Positions 34,205 through 42,676 of a DNA stretch of 64,000 bases are shown here, piece by piece. Source of the stretch: JABDIP01 sp965237625 (lineage in GTDB: Bacteria; Pseudomonadota; Alphaproteobacteria; DSM-16000; Inquilinaceae); the NCBI GenBank assembly GCA_965237625.1, contig CBDEGD010000018.1, positions 1 through 64,000 of the forward strand, given 5' to 3'. The notes under the pieces are model-generated. The model did no database searches. It saw nothing but the letters and a program-made list of their open reading frames with translations, and was not told the DNA's origin. Within the stretch, counting starts at the first letter, position 1. Every line of letters begins with the position of its first letter. The translations under genes were made by a program, and so were the position numbers.

Positions 34205-35272
34205 GTGGCGGACAAGGTGCGGGTGCTGGTGGTTGGGCTGGGGCATATGGGCCTGTCCCACGCCAAGGCCTATCACAATCTGGACGGGTTCGAGCTTGCC
34301 GGGCTGTGCACGAGGAGCGTCAAGAGCCGGACCGACCTGCCGGCAGAATACGCCGATGTGCCGCGGTTCGAGGATTACGCCGAGGCGCTGGTAACAGCGA
34401 AGCCCGATGCTGTGTCGATCAATACCTGGTCCAACACCCATGCGGATTTTGCGGTCGCCGCCATGGAGGCCGGCGCCCATGTCTTCATCGAGAAGCCGCT
34501 GGCCGAGACCGTTGCCGACGCCGAGCGCGTGGTCGCGACCGCCGAGCGGACCGGCCGCAAGGTCGTGGTCGGCTATATTCTGCGCCACCACCCCTCCTGG
34601 ACCAAGCTGGTGGAACTGGCCCGGACGCTCGGCAAGCCGCTTGCCATGCGGATGAACCTGAACCAGCAGAGCACCGGCGAGGCCTGGGGCTGGCACAAGA
34701 ATCTGATGAAGTCGCTGTCGCCGATCGTCGATTGCGGGGTGCACTACGTCGACATCATGTGCCTGATCACCGGGGCCAAGCCGGTTCGGGTGCATGGCAT
34801 CGGCGCCCGGCTGTCAGACGAGATCGCGCCGGACATGTACAATTACGGCCAGCTTCAGGTCACATTCGACGATGGCTCGGTGGGTTGGTACGAGGCCGCC
34901 TGGGGCCCGATGATCAGCGAAGTCGCGTTCTTCGTGAAGGACATCATGGGCCCGAAAGGCTGCGTCAGCATCGTCATGTCGGAGGACGAGGGCGGGTCTG
35001 CCGATATGGAGACCCACACCAAGACCAGCGCCATCCGCCTGCACCACTCGGCACTTTCTAAAGACGGCGCTTTGGAAAAGCCGGATGAGGTGATCTCAAT
35101 GTCCGACGAGCCCGACCATGACGAGCTCTGCGAGCGCGAGCAGGCTTATTTTCTAAAGGCGATCCTTGAGAATATCGACCTGTCGGATCACATGGCCGAC
35201 GCCGTCAACAGCCTGCGCATCGTGCTGGCGGCGGACCAATCGATCCGGGAACAGCGGGTGGTGGAGCTGTAG
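34205..35272 (+). CDS. Gfo/Idh/MocA-family sugar dehydrogenase
   Basis: A protein of 355 residues from GTG 34205 with GGGGGAGAG 5-13 bases upstream. The Rossmann motif is VVGLGHMGLSHAKAYHN (residues 10-26). The family signature is FIEKPLAETVADAE with the catalytic Lys, followed by VDCGVHYVDIMCLITG, the conserved GxHxxD-type motif near 180. The C-terminal domain carries a substrate-binding sheet (QLQVTFDDGSVGWYEAAWGP). An NAD(P)-linked oxidation of a sugar or sugar acid is expected; no neighbour names the substrate. The gene appears to stand alone, convergent with the acyl carrier protein. Confidence 0.85.
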   Translation: MADKVRVLVVGLGHMGLSHAKAYHNLDGFELAGLCTRSVKSRTDLPAEYADVPRFEDYAEALVTAKPDAVSINTWSNTHADFAVAAMEAGAHVFIEKPLAETVADAERVVATAERTGRKVVVGYILRHHPSWTKLVELARTLGKPLAMRMNLNQQSTGEAWGWHKNLMKSLSPIVDCGVHYVDIMCLITGAKPVRVHGIGARLSDEIAPDMYNYGQLQVTFDDGSVGWYEAAWGPMISEVAFFVKDIMGPKGCVSIVMSEDEGGSADMETHTKTSAIRLHHSALSKDGALEKPDEVISMSDEPDHDELCEREQAYFLKAILENIDLSDHMADAVNSLRIVLAADQSIREQRVVEL

Positions 35273-35299
35273 AGCGGATTCCAACAGGACAGCGCGGGC

Positions 35300-35599
35300 T
35301 CAGTCGGCGACCCGACCGCCCTGGACATAGGCGGCGACCCAACGGACGAGATCGTTGACCGTACGCAGTTCGTCGAGCGTTTCCTCATCGATTTCGTGGG
35401 TAACGATATCGAAATGGTCCTCGATGCCGATCTGGGTCTGGATCAGCGCCAGGGAATCGACTCCAAGCCCGTCTTCAAGATGCGACTCAAGACCGATCGT
35501 TCCGGCGGGCCTCTCGAGAATCTGTGCCAAGATATCGCACACCCCCTCCCTGATGTCGTCGATGCGCAAATCCCATTCCTTGTAGAGCGTTAGGGTCAT
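35300..35599 (-). CDS. Stand-alone acyl carrier protein
   Basis: A protein of 99 residues with the phosphopantetheine attachment motif GVDSLALIQTQIGIEDHF; Ser49 is the attachment residue. The helix pattern (IREGVCDILAQILE, then acidic helix II, then ELRTVNDLVRWV) fits type II ACPs of the PP-binding family. It is longer at the N-terminus than housekeeping AcpP. No ketosynthase, ligase or thioesterase is adjacent, so this is a dedicated carrier of unknown pathway. The next gene on this strand is far away. A cupin is encoded divergently 166 bases off. Confidence 0.88.
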   Translation of the reverse strand: MTLTLYKEWDLRIDDIREGVCDILAQILERPAGTIGLESHLEDGLGVDSLALIQTQIGIEDHFDIVTHEIDEETLDELRTVNDLVRWVAAYVQGGRVAD

Positions 35600-35765
35600 T
35601 GGTCTGTTCCACTCGATCTTGCGGCGCCACCCGCGTGTCTGACGTCGAGCTTATTTAGATCGCCCCTCTCACGACTTTCTCTCCTATTTTGACTCGAACC
35701 CGTGGCCTTGTGACCGCCTCCCGGGGCACCGTAACGAGGCATGAACCTACGATGGGAACCACGCC

Positions 35766-36266
35766 GTGACGAATACACCGAAGCAACTCGTTCGCACCCA
35801 TGACCTCGATACCGCCGACGCGATGCACATCAAGCATCCGTTTAATCCTAAGTCCGAAGTGTTCATGCACCGGCTCGGCGACCGGGTCGGCATGCAGCGG
35901 GCGCATCTCAGCCTGGCCAGGGTCCCGCCCGGCAAGGAGAGCTTCATCCCCCACGCCCACAGCGTTCAGGAGGAATTCCTGTTCATCCTCGAGGGCCGGG
36001 GAACGGCGGAAATCGATGGCGAGCGGTTCGCCGTCGGGCCGGGCGATTATCTCGGCTTCCCGACCGACGGCGCGGTGCATCATCTGATCAATGGCGGGAC
36101 CGACGACCTCGTGTACCTGATGGGCGGCGAGCGGTCCGACGTCGAAGTGGCGCGGTTCCCGTCGGTCGGGAAGGTCGGAATCATCATGAATGATGGTGTG
36201 CAAATGCTCGACGAATCCGGTTCCGATACCCTGCCGTTCAGCGCATGGATCGCCGACCAAGAGTGA
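35766..36266 (+). CDS. Cupin-domain protein
   Basis: A protein of 166 residues starting at GTG 35766. The cupin 1 motif is PHAHSVQEEFLFILEGRGTAEIDGE (split: His63, His65 and Glu69 as metal ligands) and cupin 2 is PGDYLGFPTDGAVHHLIN (His105). This two-motif barrel is typical of single-domain metal cupins such as sugar isomerases or dioxygenase-like proteins. The substrate is not evident. It lies divergently from the acyl carrier protein, and a shared regulatory stretch at 35600-35765 is possible. Confidence 0.8.
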   Translation: MTNTPKQLVRTHDLDTADAMHIKHPFNPKSEVFMHRLGDRVGMQRAHLSLARVPPGKESFIPHAHSVQEEFLFILEGRGTAEIDGERFAVGPGDYLGFPTDGAVHHLINGGTDDLVYLMGGERSDVEVARFPSVGKVGIIMNDGVQMLDESGSDTLPFSAWIADQE

Positions 36267-36339
36267 GGAACGCGGACCTCGGGCCGAGAATCGCAGGCAA
36301 AACTGAGCCGCGACATTCGCGCACGACAGCAACGCAGTC

Positions 36340-37338
36340 CTATACCCCCTTGAAGCCGACCCGGCACTCCATCGTCGCCGTCTCCACCGCGGCATCCTGA
36401 CGCGCTGCGGCCCGCTTGTACCGCCATTGGCCGAACTGCGCGATCGCGATGCCGCCGAGGATGACCAGCCCGCCGATCAGTTCCGGAAAGCCCGGTCGCT
36501 CGCCGAGCAGGGCGAAGGCGAACAGGACCCCGAAGACCGGCGAGAACGATGTCGCCAGGGACACATCCGACGACCGGCTGTTCGGCAGACCGGTGAACCA
36601 GAGAAACTGGCCGCCGACGACGATGAGAGCGCCATAGACCACCATCCACTGCCAGAGGAACGGGCTGAACGCGTCCATGAAATGGCCGATGCCAAAGAGG
36701 TAGGTGGCCGCGGCGAAGAAGAAGACCGTGCCGATAGCGGTACGAAACATCATGAAAACGCCGACCGGAATCGTCTTCAACCGCTTCTTCGACAGCACGG
36801 TGGAACCGGCGAGGATCAGCGCCCCGAGCGCCGCGTAGACCTCACCGCGCCCAAACATCACGCCCGATACGGAGGATTGCAGGGCGAGCATCACGGCCAC
36901 GCCGGTGAAGGAAACCGCCGCGCCGAGCAGGGTCCAGCGATCGGGCCGTTCTCCGAGCAGAAGCGCCGAAAAGGCCAGGAAAAGCGGCGGTTCGATCCGG
37001 CCGACCAGCACCACATTGGTGACCGTCGTCGTCTCCAGGGCCAGGAAGATCAGCGACGGCGCCAGGGCGCTCGACAACGGCGCCACGATGGCCAGGCTGA
37101 TCCAGTCGCCCCGGCTCAGGCGCCGCAGCGTCTCCGCGGTCCAGCTCCGCCGGTACACGATGGCGATGGTCAGCGCGGCGCAGAGATTTCCGACGAACAA
37201 TACGTTGCAGAAGCTGATGGCGTTGCGCCCCTCGATGGGATGCGCGGCACCGATCTCGTGGAGCAGCCGAACGACCGCATTGGACGCCGCGAAGATGACG
37301 ACGGCGCCCCAGACCAGTAACCAGCCGTATCGAGTCAT
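36340..37338 (-). CDS. EamA/DMT-family membrane transporter
   Basis: A protein of 332 residues from ATG 37338 (GGAG 7 bases upstream; an in-frame ATG 15 bases further up is less well placed). Ten hydrophobic helices in two EamA repeats are visible, for example WLLVWGAVVIFAASNAVVRLL, WISLAIVAPLSSALAPSLIFLALE, VLVGRIEPPLFLAFSALLLGERP, VYAALGALILAGSTVLS, FSPVFGVLFAFALLGERPGFPELIGGLVILGGI. The GERP loops are the usual EamA mark. A metabolite exporter is expected, substrate unknown. The tail is Ala/Arg rich and cytoplasmic. Confidence 0.85.
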   Translation of the reverse strand: MTRYGWLLVWGAVVIFAASNAVVRLLHEIGAAHPIEGRNAISFCNVLFVGNLCAALTIAIVYRRSWTAETLRRLSRGDWISLAIVAPLSSALAPSLIFLALETTTVTNVVLVGRIEPPLFLAFSALLLGERPDRWTLLGAAVSFTGVAVMLALQSSVSGVMFGRGEVYAALGALILAGSTVLSKKRLKTIPVGVFMMFRTAIGTVFFFAAATYLFGIGHFMDAFSPFLWQWMVVYGALIVVGGQFLWFTGLPNSRSSDVSLATSFSPVFGVLFAFALLGERPGFPELIGGLVILGGIAIAQFGQWRYKRAAARQDAAVETATMECRVGFKGV

Positions 37339-37551
37339 CAAATCTCCGCCCACTGTGCAGCCCTCCGCAGCAATCTGCCACCATGGCGCACGGGGTCACA
37401 ATGGCGCGGCCACCGTTCCCCGCGCACAGGCCATCACTTAATGGCGAGAATCGCGGACCGGATCGCCAAACGGCACCTGCCCGATGCTTTGCCGGCGTTG
37501 CGCGTTGGACGTACCCTGGACGTCGATCGCAAAACGGCACGGAGGGGCATC

Positions 37552-38073
37552 ATGCAAGGGCGGGGGTTGAGTTTTTGGGCGCTGCAGGGGCCAGGCGGGC
37601 TGATGCTGCTCTATCTTGTCTACGCACAGGGCATACCGGCATTCGACTATGATCTCGGCGTCGCAATGGGCACCCAGGAGCCGGCTGAGACCGTCACCGA
37701 AGTGGGCACAGCCTTTTGGTGGGGTTTCGCTTTCGGCGATCTAGTCTTCTACATCCCGCTACTCGCGATCGGTCTGGCCGGGCATCTGGCGTCCAAGCCG
37801 TGGGGACAGGTCCCGCTTGCCGCCGCGCTGGGAATTTCCGCCTATTGGCCGATCGCGGCACTGTCGACCGTCGCGGCGGCGCGCGATGCGGCGGGGTGGA
37901 GCCTGCCGAAGGAATCGGAATACTGGGTCGTCTTGCCGCTCATCACGGCATGGGGCGTATGGGGCCTCTGCCACATGGCAATGAATTCCGGCCGTCCGGA
38001 ACGATATGCGGCTGGCTGCAGTCCACGGGCCGGGAATATGATCTTCCGCCATGGTATGATCGCGCGGGATTGA
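37552..38073 (+). CDS. Small integral membrane protein of unknown family
   Basis: A protein of 173 residues from ATG 37552, chosen because GGAGGGG lies 5 bases upstream; the longer frame from 37441 adds an Arg-rich stretch without a good ribosome site. Four hydrophobic segments are seen: FWALQGPGGLMLLYLVYAQG, FWWGFAFGDLVFYIPLLAIGL, VPLAAALGISAYWPIAALSTVA and YWVVLPLITAWGVWGLCHMA. The DUF2867-like gene follows 15 bases later, so the two are probably cotranscribed. No family was recognised. Confidence 0.65.
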   Translation: MQGRGLSFWALQGPGGLMLLYLVYAQGIPAFDYDLGVAMGTQEPAETVTEVGTAFWWGFAFGDLVFYIPLLAIGLAGHLASKPWGQVPLAAALGISAYWPIAALSTVAAARDAAGWSLPKESEYWVVLPLITAWGVWGLCHMAMNSGRPERYAAGCSPRAGNMIFRHGMIARD

Positions 38074-38088
38074 GAGGGGAGTTTCCAC

Positions 38089-38604
38089 ATGGTGGTCGTG
38101 CGAAAGACCGATCTGGCGAAAGACAGCCGGCTCCATGGCTTTGTCGGAAAGAGCGATTTCCTGGATTGCTATTCCGTGGATATCGGCCGCGCCGATGTGC
38201 CGCTGATCGAGGTCGCGCAGCGGATCTTCACGGGCCTGCCGTGCTGGATCAATTCGCTACTGGCGGCGCGGGATATCGGGGTCGGTTTCGTTGGCCTGAA
38301 AAAAACGTCGAGCCTGCCGAGAAACGACGTCATCAGGCCCTCCGTCGAAGTCGGAGAGCCGATCAATTTCTTCCGCGTGCGCAGCATTGACGAGAACGAG
38401 GTCATCCTTGGCGAAGACGACCGGCATCTGGACTTCAAGATTGCCGTTCACCGGGACTGCGAGCGGCCCAGCCGCATCTCCCTCGCCACCTGGGTCCACA
38501 CCCATAACCCGCTCGGCGATGCTTATCTGCGCATGATATCGGCGTTCCACGTCCTGATCGTCAATGCAAGGCTGGCGGCGCTGGCGCGGCACTTCGCCCG
38601 GTAG
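38089..38604 (+). CDS. DUF2867-like protein
   Basis: A protein of 171 residues: DFLDCYSVDIGRADVPLIEVAQRIFTGLPCWINSLLAARD near the start, then GEPINFFRVRSIDENEVILGEDDRHLDFKIAVH and VHTHNPLGDAYLRMISAFHVLIVNARLAALAR. This layout matches my memory of DUF2867 (SRPBCC-like) proteins, cytoplasmic or membrane-associated and of unknown function. It is preceded at 15 bases by the membrane protein gene and runs towards the methyltransferase, 6 bases from its stop. Confidence 0.7.
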   Translation: MVVVRKTDLAKDSRLHGFVGKSDFLDCYSVDIGRADVPLIEVAQRIFTGLPCWINSLLAARDIGVGFVGLKKTSSLPRNDVIRPSVEVGEPINFFRVRSIDENEVILGEDDRHLDFKIAVHRDCERPSRISLATWVHTHNPLGDAYLRMISAFHVLIVNARLAALARHFAR

Positions 38605-38610
38605 CAACGC

Positions 38611-39342
38611 CTATCGGGCGACGACGAGGATTTCCGGCTCGGCCGGTCCGAAGGGCCGGCGGTCCCAATGGCCGAACAGTTCGATTTCCGTGAAGCCGGC
38701 ATCGCTCAGATGACCCAGCACCGCCTCCCGGCTAAGGAACCGCAGCGTGCTGGGCCGGGCCAATGTCTCGCCATCCGGAATTATGAAATGCGTGTCGAAG
38801 GTGGCCTCCCCGCCGGCCGCCGAGCGCAGCACGAAGCGCACCTCCACACAGCCGATTCCCGGGACCTCGGCTGGGGACAGCGGGTGGGTATGCGTCCAAT
38901 CCTCCCACCGCACCGGATCCGGGTTTCTGGTGTCGAAGGAAAGCCGGGCGCCGGGCGCCAGATGCCGGCGCAGGGATGTGAGGGCGGCGTGAATCTCCTC
39001 CTCCTCGCGGAAGATCTGAAAGACGTGGCCGGCCATGGTGATCAGGTCGAACCGATCATCGAGGTTGAGCCCGGCAGCATCCGATTGCACCCAGGTGACC
39101 CGCTCGCTGCCTAGCCGGCTGCACGCGATCTCCAGCATGGCGGCGGCGGGATCGGCTCCGGTGACCTGATGGCCGCGCTCCGCGAAAGCACGGGCCTGCT
39201 GCCCGGTCCCGCACCCCATGTCGAGCACTCGGCAGGGTGTGTCTCCGGCCAGATCGACGAAAAAGACAGTATCGGCCGCCGGCGGATTGAAGATTTCGTA
39301 GACCGCCGCAAGGCGAGCATCCGTGTAGATCGCATCGGGCAT
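38611..39342 (-). CDS. Class I SAM-dependent methyltransferase
   Basis: A protein of 243 residues with the methyltransferase motif I VLDMGCGTGQQARAFAERGHQVTGADPA (about 36-63, SAM binding), motif II region GLNLDDRFDLITMAGHVFQIF and post-motif LRRHLAPGARLSFDTRNPDP. It resembles methyltransferase-25 domain proteins acting on small molecules. The substrate is not predictable. It is monocistronic as far as can be seen. Confidence 0.85.
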   Translation of the reverse strand: MPDAIYTDARLAAVYEIFNPPAADTVFFVDLAGDTPCRVLDMGCGTGQQARAFAERGHQVTGADPAAAMLEIACSRLGSERVTWVQSDAAGLNLDDRFDLITMAGHVFQIFREEEEIHAALTSLRRHLAPGARLSFDTRNPDPVRWEDWTHTHPLSPAEVPGIGCVEVRFVLRSAAGGEATFDTHFIIPDGETLARPSTLRFLSREAVLGHLSDAGFTEIELFGHWDRRPFGPAEPEILVVAR

Positions 39343-39394
39343 GGATGCAGCCTATCACCGCCGATCGGACATGGCAGCGATCAGGATCAGGCCC

Positions 39395-40234
39395 CTACTT
39401 CACCGCCCCTGAGGTCAGCCCGCGGATGAGCTGTCGGGAGAAGATCATGTAGAGCACGACGATCGGCACGATCGCCATGGTCAGCGAGGCCAGAACGGCG
39501 TTCCAGTCGGTGACGTATTGGCCGATGAATTGCTGCACGCCCAATGTGATGGTCCGAGTTTCCTCGGCCGGCGCCAGGATCAGCGGGAACCACAGATCGT
39601 TCCAGATCGGGATCATGGTGAAGACCGCGACCGTGGCGATCGCCGGCCGGGTAAGCGGCAGAACGATACGGAAGAAGATCCAGTATTCGGTGACCCCGTC
39701 GACGCGCGCCGCCTCCTTCAGCTCCTTGGGGATCTGGCGCATGAACTCCGACAGGATGAAGATCGCCAGCGGCAGGCCCATCGCGGTGTAGACCAGCACC
39801 AGGGCGGTCAACGTGTTGATCAGGTTGAGATCGACCACCAGGCGCAGGATGCTGACGGTGCCCAGGCGGATCGGGATCATGATGCCCAGCGCCAGATAGA
39901 TCGACAGCAGCGTGTTGCCGCGGAACTTGTATTCCGACAGCGCCCAGGCCGCCATGGCGCCGAACAGCAGCACGAAGAACAGGGAGACCAGGGTCACGAT
40001 CAGGCTGTTGGAGAAATACGTATCGAAGGCCGAGCGCTGCCACACCGTGGTAAAGCCGATTGTGGTGAAACTATCGGGAGTCGGCAGCGCCATCGGATCG
40101 CTGAAGATCGCCCGGCGACTCTTGAACGAATTGCTCAGCACCATGAAGATCGGAAACAGCGCGATGAGCGTGTAGCCGCCGAGCACGGTGTGCATCGCAA
40201 CCGTATTGGGGACGGATTGGGTGGGTCTCGCCAT
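39395..40234 (-). CDS. Carbohydrate ABC transporter permease (MalG-like)
   Basis: A protein of 279 residues with six TM helices. The EAA loop reads ELKEAARVDGVTEYWIFFRIVLPLTRPAI (residues about 180-208), which docks to the ATPase. N-terminal LGGYTLIALFPIFMVLSNSFKS and a C-terminal RQLIRGLTSGAVK are typical of MalG/ThuG-type subunits. It follows the other permease gene by 15 bases in the order binding protein - MalF-like - MalG-like. No ATP-binding subunit is encoded here, so a shared ATPase elsewhere must power the importer. Confidence 0.92.
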   Translation of the reverse strand: MARPTQSVPNTVAMHTVLGGYTLIALFPIFMVLSNSFKSRRAIFSDPMALPTPDSFTTIGFTTVWQRSAFDTYFSNSLIVTLVSLFFVLLFGAMAAWALSEYKFRGNTLLSIYLALGIMIPIRLGTVSILRLVVDLNLINTLTALVLVYTAMGLPLAIFILSEFMRQIPKELKEAARVDGVTEYWIFFRIVLPLTRPAIATVAVFTMIPIWNDLWFPLILAPAEETRTITLGVQQFIGQYVTDWNAVLASLTMAIVPIVVLYMIFSRQLIRGLTSGAVK

Positions 40235-40249
40235 GGTCCTCTGCCCCCG

Positions 40250-41185
40250 TTACAGCTCGTAGCGCTGCAAGCGCCGTTGGACGATGAAAAAATAGATCAT
40301 TACGCCAACCAGAATGATCAGGAACATCAGGGTTGCCACCGTCGCCCCCATGGTCGGGTTGCCGAGTTGAAGCTGGTAGCCGAAGAAAGTGCGGTAGAAC
40401 AGCGTGCCCATGATGTCGGTAGCGAAGTTCGGCCCGGCAAGCGCGCCCTTGACCGCGTAGATCAAATCGAAGGCGTTGAAATTGCCGACGAAGGTCAGGA
40501 TCGACACGATTCCGATCGTCGGCCAAATCAGCGGCAGCTTGATGCGCCAGAACACGTCGTACTGGTTGGCACCGTCAACGGTGGCGGCGTCGATCAGATC
40601 ATCAGGGATGTTCAGCAAAGCGGCATAGATCAGCATCATCGGGATGCCGACAAACTGCCAGACCGAGATCAGCGCCAGGGTAATCAGCGCGGTGCCATCC
40701 AAACCGAGCCATGGCGCGAACAGGCTGTCCAGCCAGACCCATCCCATCATCGTCTCAGCGACACCCCATAACGGGCTCAGGATCAGCTGCCAGACGAAGC
40801 CGATGATCACCACTGACAGCATGGTCGGGACGAAGATCAGCGTACGGTATGCATTGCGGGCAAAGAGCACGCGCGAGCTCAGAAGCGCCGCCAGCAACAG
40901 GCCGATCGGGTTCTGCACCAGCATATGGATCACGAAGAAGACGAAGTTGTTCTTCAGCGCGCCCCAGAACCGATCCGACCAGAGCGGGTCGCTCAGCAGG
41001 GTCACATAGTTGGCGATCCCGACGAACACCTCGCCGCCGCCCTCGACCGGGCCGAACAGGCTGAGCCGCAGGCTGTCGGCCAGCGGATAGACCATGAACA
41101 GGCTGTAGATCAGGCTCGCCGGCGCCAGGAAGACGACGATGTGATACGGGAACGGTTTGCGTCGGCGTCGAACCGGCTGGGACAT
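40250..41185 (-). CDS. Carbohydrate ABC transporter permease (MalF-like)
   Basis: A protein of 311 residues from ATG 41185, preceded by GGAG 8 bases upstream; an upstream in-frame ATG adds only a His/Arg-rich tail. Six TMs with VVFLAPASLIYSLFMVYPLADSLRLSLF at the N-terminus. The EAA loop is DLIDAATVDGANQYDVFWRIKLPLIWPTI. The C-terminus is FFIVQRRLQRYEL. Together with the MalG-like permease it makes the membrane channel of the importer. Confidence 0.92.
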   Translation of the reverse strand: MSQPVRRRRKPFPYHIVVFLAPASLIYSLFMVYPLADSLRLSLFGPVEGGGEVFVGIANYVTLLSDPLWSDRFWGALKNNFVFFVIHMLVQNPIGLLLAALLSSRVLFARNAYRTLIFVPTMLSVVIIGFVWQLILSPLWGVAETMMGWVWLDSLFAPWLGLDGTALITLALISVWQFVGIPMMLIYAALLNIPDDLIDAATVDGANQYDVFWRIKLPLIWPTIGIVSILTFVGNFNAFDLIYAVKGALAGPNFATDIMGTLFYRTFFGYQLQLGNPTMGATVATLMFLIILVGVMIYFFIVQRRLQRYEL

Positions 41186-41261
41186 GCCACGCTCCGATAC
41201 AGAGGAAGGATCGCGCGATCGATGGTGGGGCGGCACTGCACGGCGCCGCCCCGACTTCGGC

Positions 41262-42548
41262 CTATTGTTGGGGCGGGTACCAGTTCGCCAAGCCTGCCTG
41301 GACCTCGGCGGCCGCCTGTTCAGGAGTCAACGTGCCGTTGATCACCTGGGCGCTGACGTTCCACAGCTGGTTCTCCAGGTTCGGCTCGCCGCGCGACAGG
41401 ATCTGATAGGAGTTGCGGATCGTCGACTCGCACTCCCCGCGCCAGCTGAGGAACTCGTTCGCCAATGGATCCTCAAGCGTCACCGCGTGGCTCGACAGCG
41501 AGAAGAACCCGGGCAGCGCGTTGGAATAGATCGCGGCGAATTCTTCGCTGGCCATCCAGGTCAGCAATGTCCGTGCCGCCTCTTTCTGAGTGGATTCGGC
41601 GTTGACGGCCAGGGCGATGTCAGTGTGATCGCTGATATAGCAGGTGTCCTGTCCGTCGGGCACCGGCGGCGAGAAGGCGCCCATCTCGAAAAACGCCTGG
41701 TTGTTGAATACCGAAATGTCCCAGGACCCCGCCGGATAGATCGCCGCCCGACCGAGCGAAAACAGGTTCTGCGAATCCGGATAGGATTGCGCCTCGAACC
41801 CGCGCGCCAGATAGGGCTTCCAGGCTGCGAGCGCCTTGAACGTTTCGACATAGGCGGCATCGGTCAGATGGCCCCCACCACTGATCAGGGCGAGGCGCCC
41901 GGCCTCGCCGTCCCAATAGTTCGGGCCAATGTTCTGGAAGCCCATGGTCGCCGATTCCCATTGATCGGCGGTGCCCATCGAAATCGGTGCGTAGTTGCCG
42001 TCTTCCTTGAGCGCATCCAAAACCGCGTTGAATTCGGAGACGGTGGTCGGAGCAGCAAGGCCAAGCTCGTCGAACGCCTCCTTGTTGTAGATGAAGCCGT
42101 GAATCACCGAAGCCATCGGCAGACAGAACACGGTCGAACCGTCATCGGTGACCCAGGCGCTTTTGGCGACGTCGGAAAAATTCTCCATGCCCGGCAAGCC
42201 GTTCAACGATCCCAGGCGGCCGTCCAGGAACAGCGCCAGAGAAGCGTCGAAGGGCCGGCAGGTGATCAGATCGCCGGCGGTTCCGGCCTCCAGCTTGGCG
42301 TTCAATGCGGCGTTGTACTCGGCCGGCGCGGAGGGCGCGAACACCACTTCGATGTCCGGAAAGTGGGCGTTGAACGCGGGAATGATCTGATCCTCCCAGA
42401 TGATCAGATCGTCGTTCCGCCAGCTCTCGATAATCAGTGGCTCGGCCGCGGCCTGGCCTGCCGGCAACGTCAGGGCGATGGCCGCCAGCGCCCATCTGAA
42501 GCCGGGCCGGCTTCGCCGCGACTCGCCGACAAATTCTGCCTCGCGCAT
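41262..42548 (-). CDS. Extracellular sugar-binding protein of the ABC importer
   Basis: A protein of 428 residues from ATG 42548, with GGGAGG 7 bases upstream. A signal peptide follows an Arg-rich N-region (RPGFRWALAAIALTLPAGQAAA). The mature protein is a family-1 solute-binding protein: ESWRNDDLIIWEDQIIPAFNAHFPDIEVVF, AALNAKLEAGTAGDLITCRPFDASLALFLDGRL, GFIYNKEAFDELGLAAPTTVSEF, YPAGSWDISVF. It delivers a sugar or polyol to the two permeases. The ISAs1 element lies about 130 bases upstream of its start, so its original promoter or regulator may have been displaced. Confidence 0.92.
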   Translation of the reverse strand: MREAEFVGESRRSRPGFRWALAAIALTLPAGQAAAEPLIIESWRNDDLIIWEDQIIPAFNAHFPDIEVVFAPSAPAEYNAALNAKLEAGTAGDLITCRPFDASLALFLDGRLGSLNGLPGMENFSDVAKSAWVTDDGSTVFCLPMASVIHGFIYNKEAFDELGLAAPTTVSEFNAVLDALKEDGNYAPISMGTADQWESATMGFQNIGPNYWDGEAGRLALISGGGHLTDAAYVETFKALAAWKPYLARGFEAQSYPDSQNLFSLGRAAIYPAGSWDISVFNNQAFFEMGAFSPPVPDGQDTCYISDHTDIALAVNAESTQKEAARTLLTWMASEEFAAIYSNALPGFFSLSSHAVTLEDPLANEFLSWRGECESTIRNSYQILSRGEPNLENQLWNVSAQVINGTLTPEQAAAEVQAGLANWYPPQQ

Positions 42549-42676
42549 GTTCGTTCCTCCCAATATGTGTTTTTTATCTTTACGGCCCGACTCGCACGCC
42601 AGGACGACGTCCGCGGGTCTTAAGGTCATCGTGCGGCGGCGGTGGTAGGCGAGTCAAGTGAGGGCCGGCGGCGGCG

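Noticed and set aside
39518..40771. 417-codon open frame on the plus strand
   Set aside because: Antisense to two permease genes that have clear family motifs.
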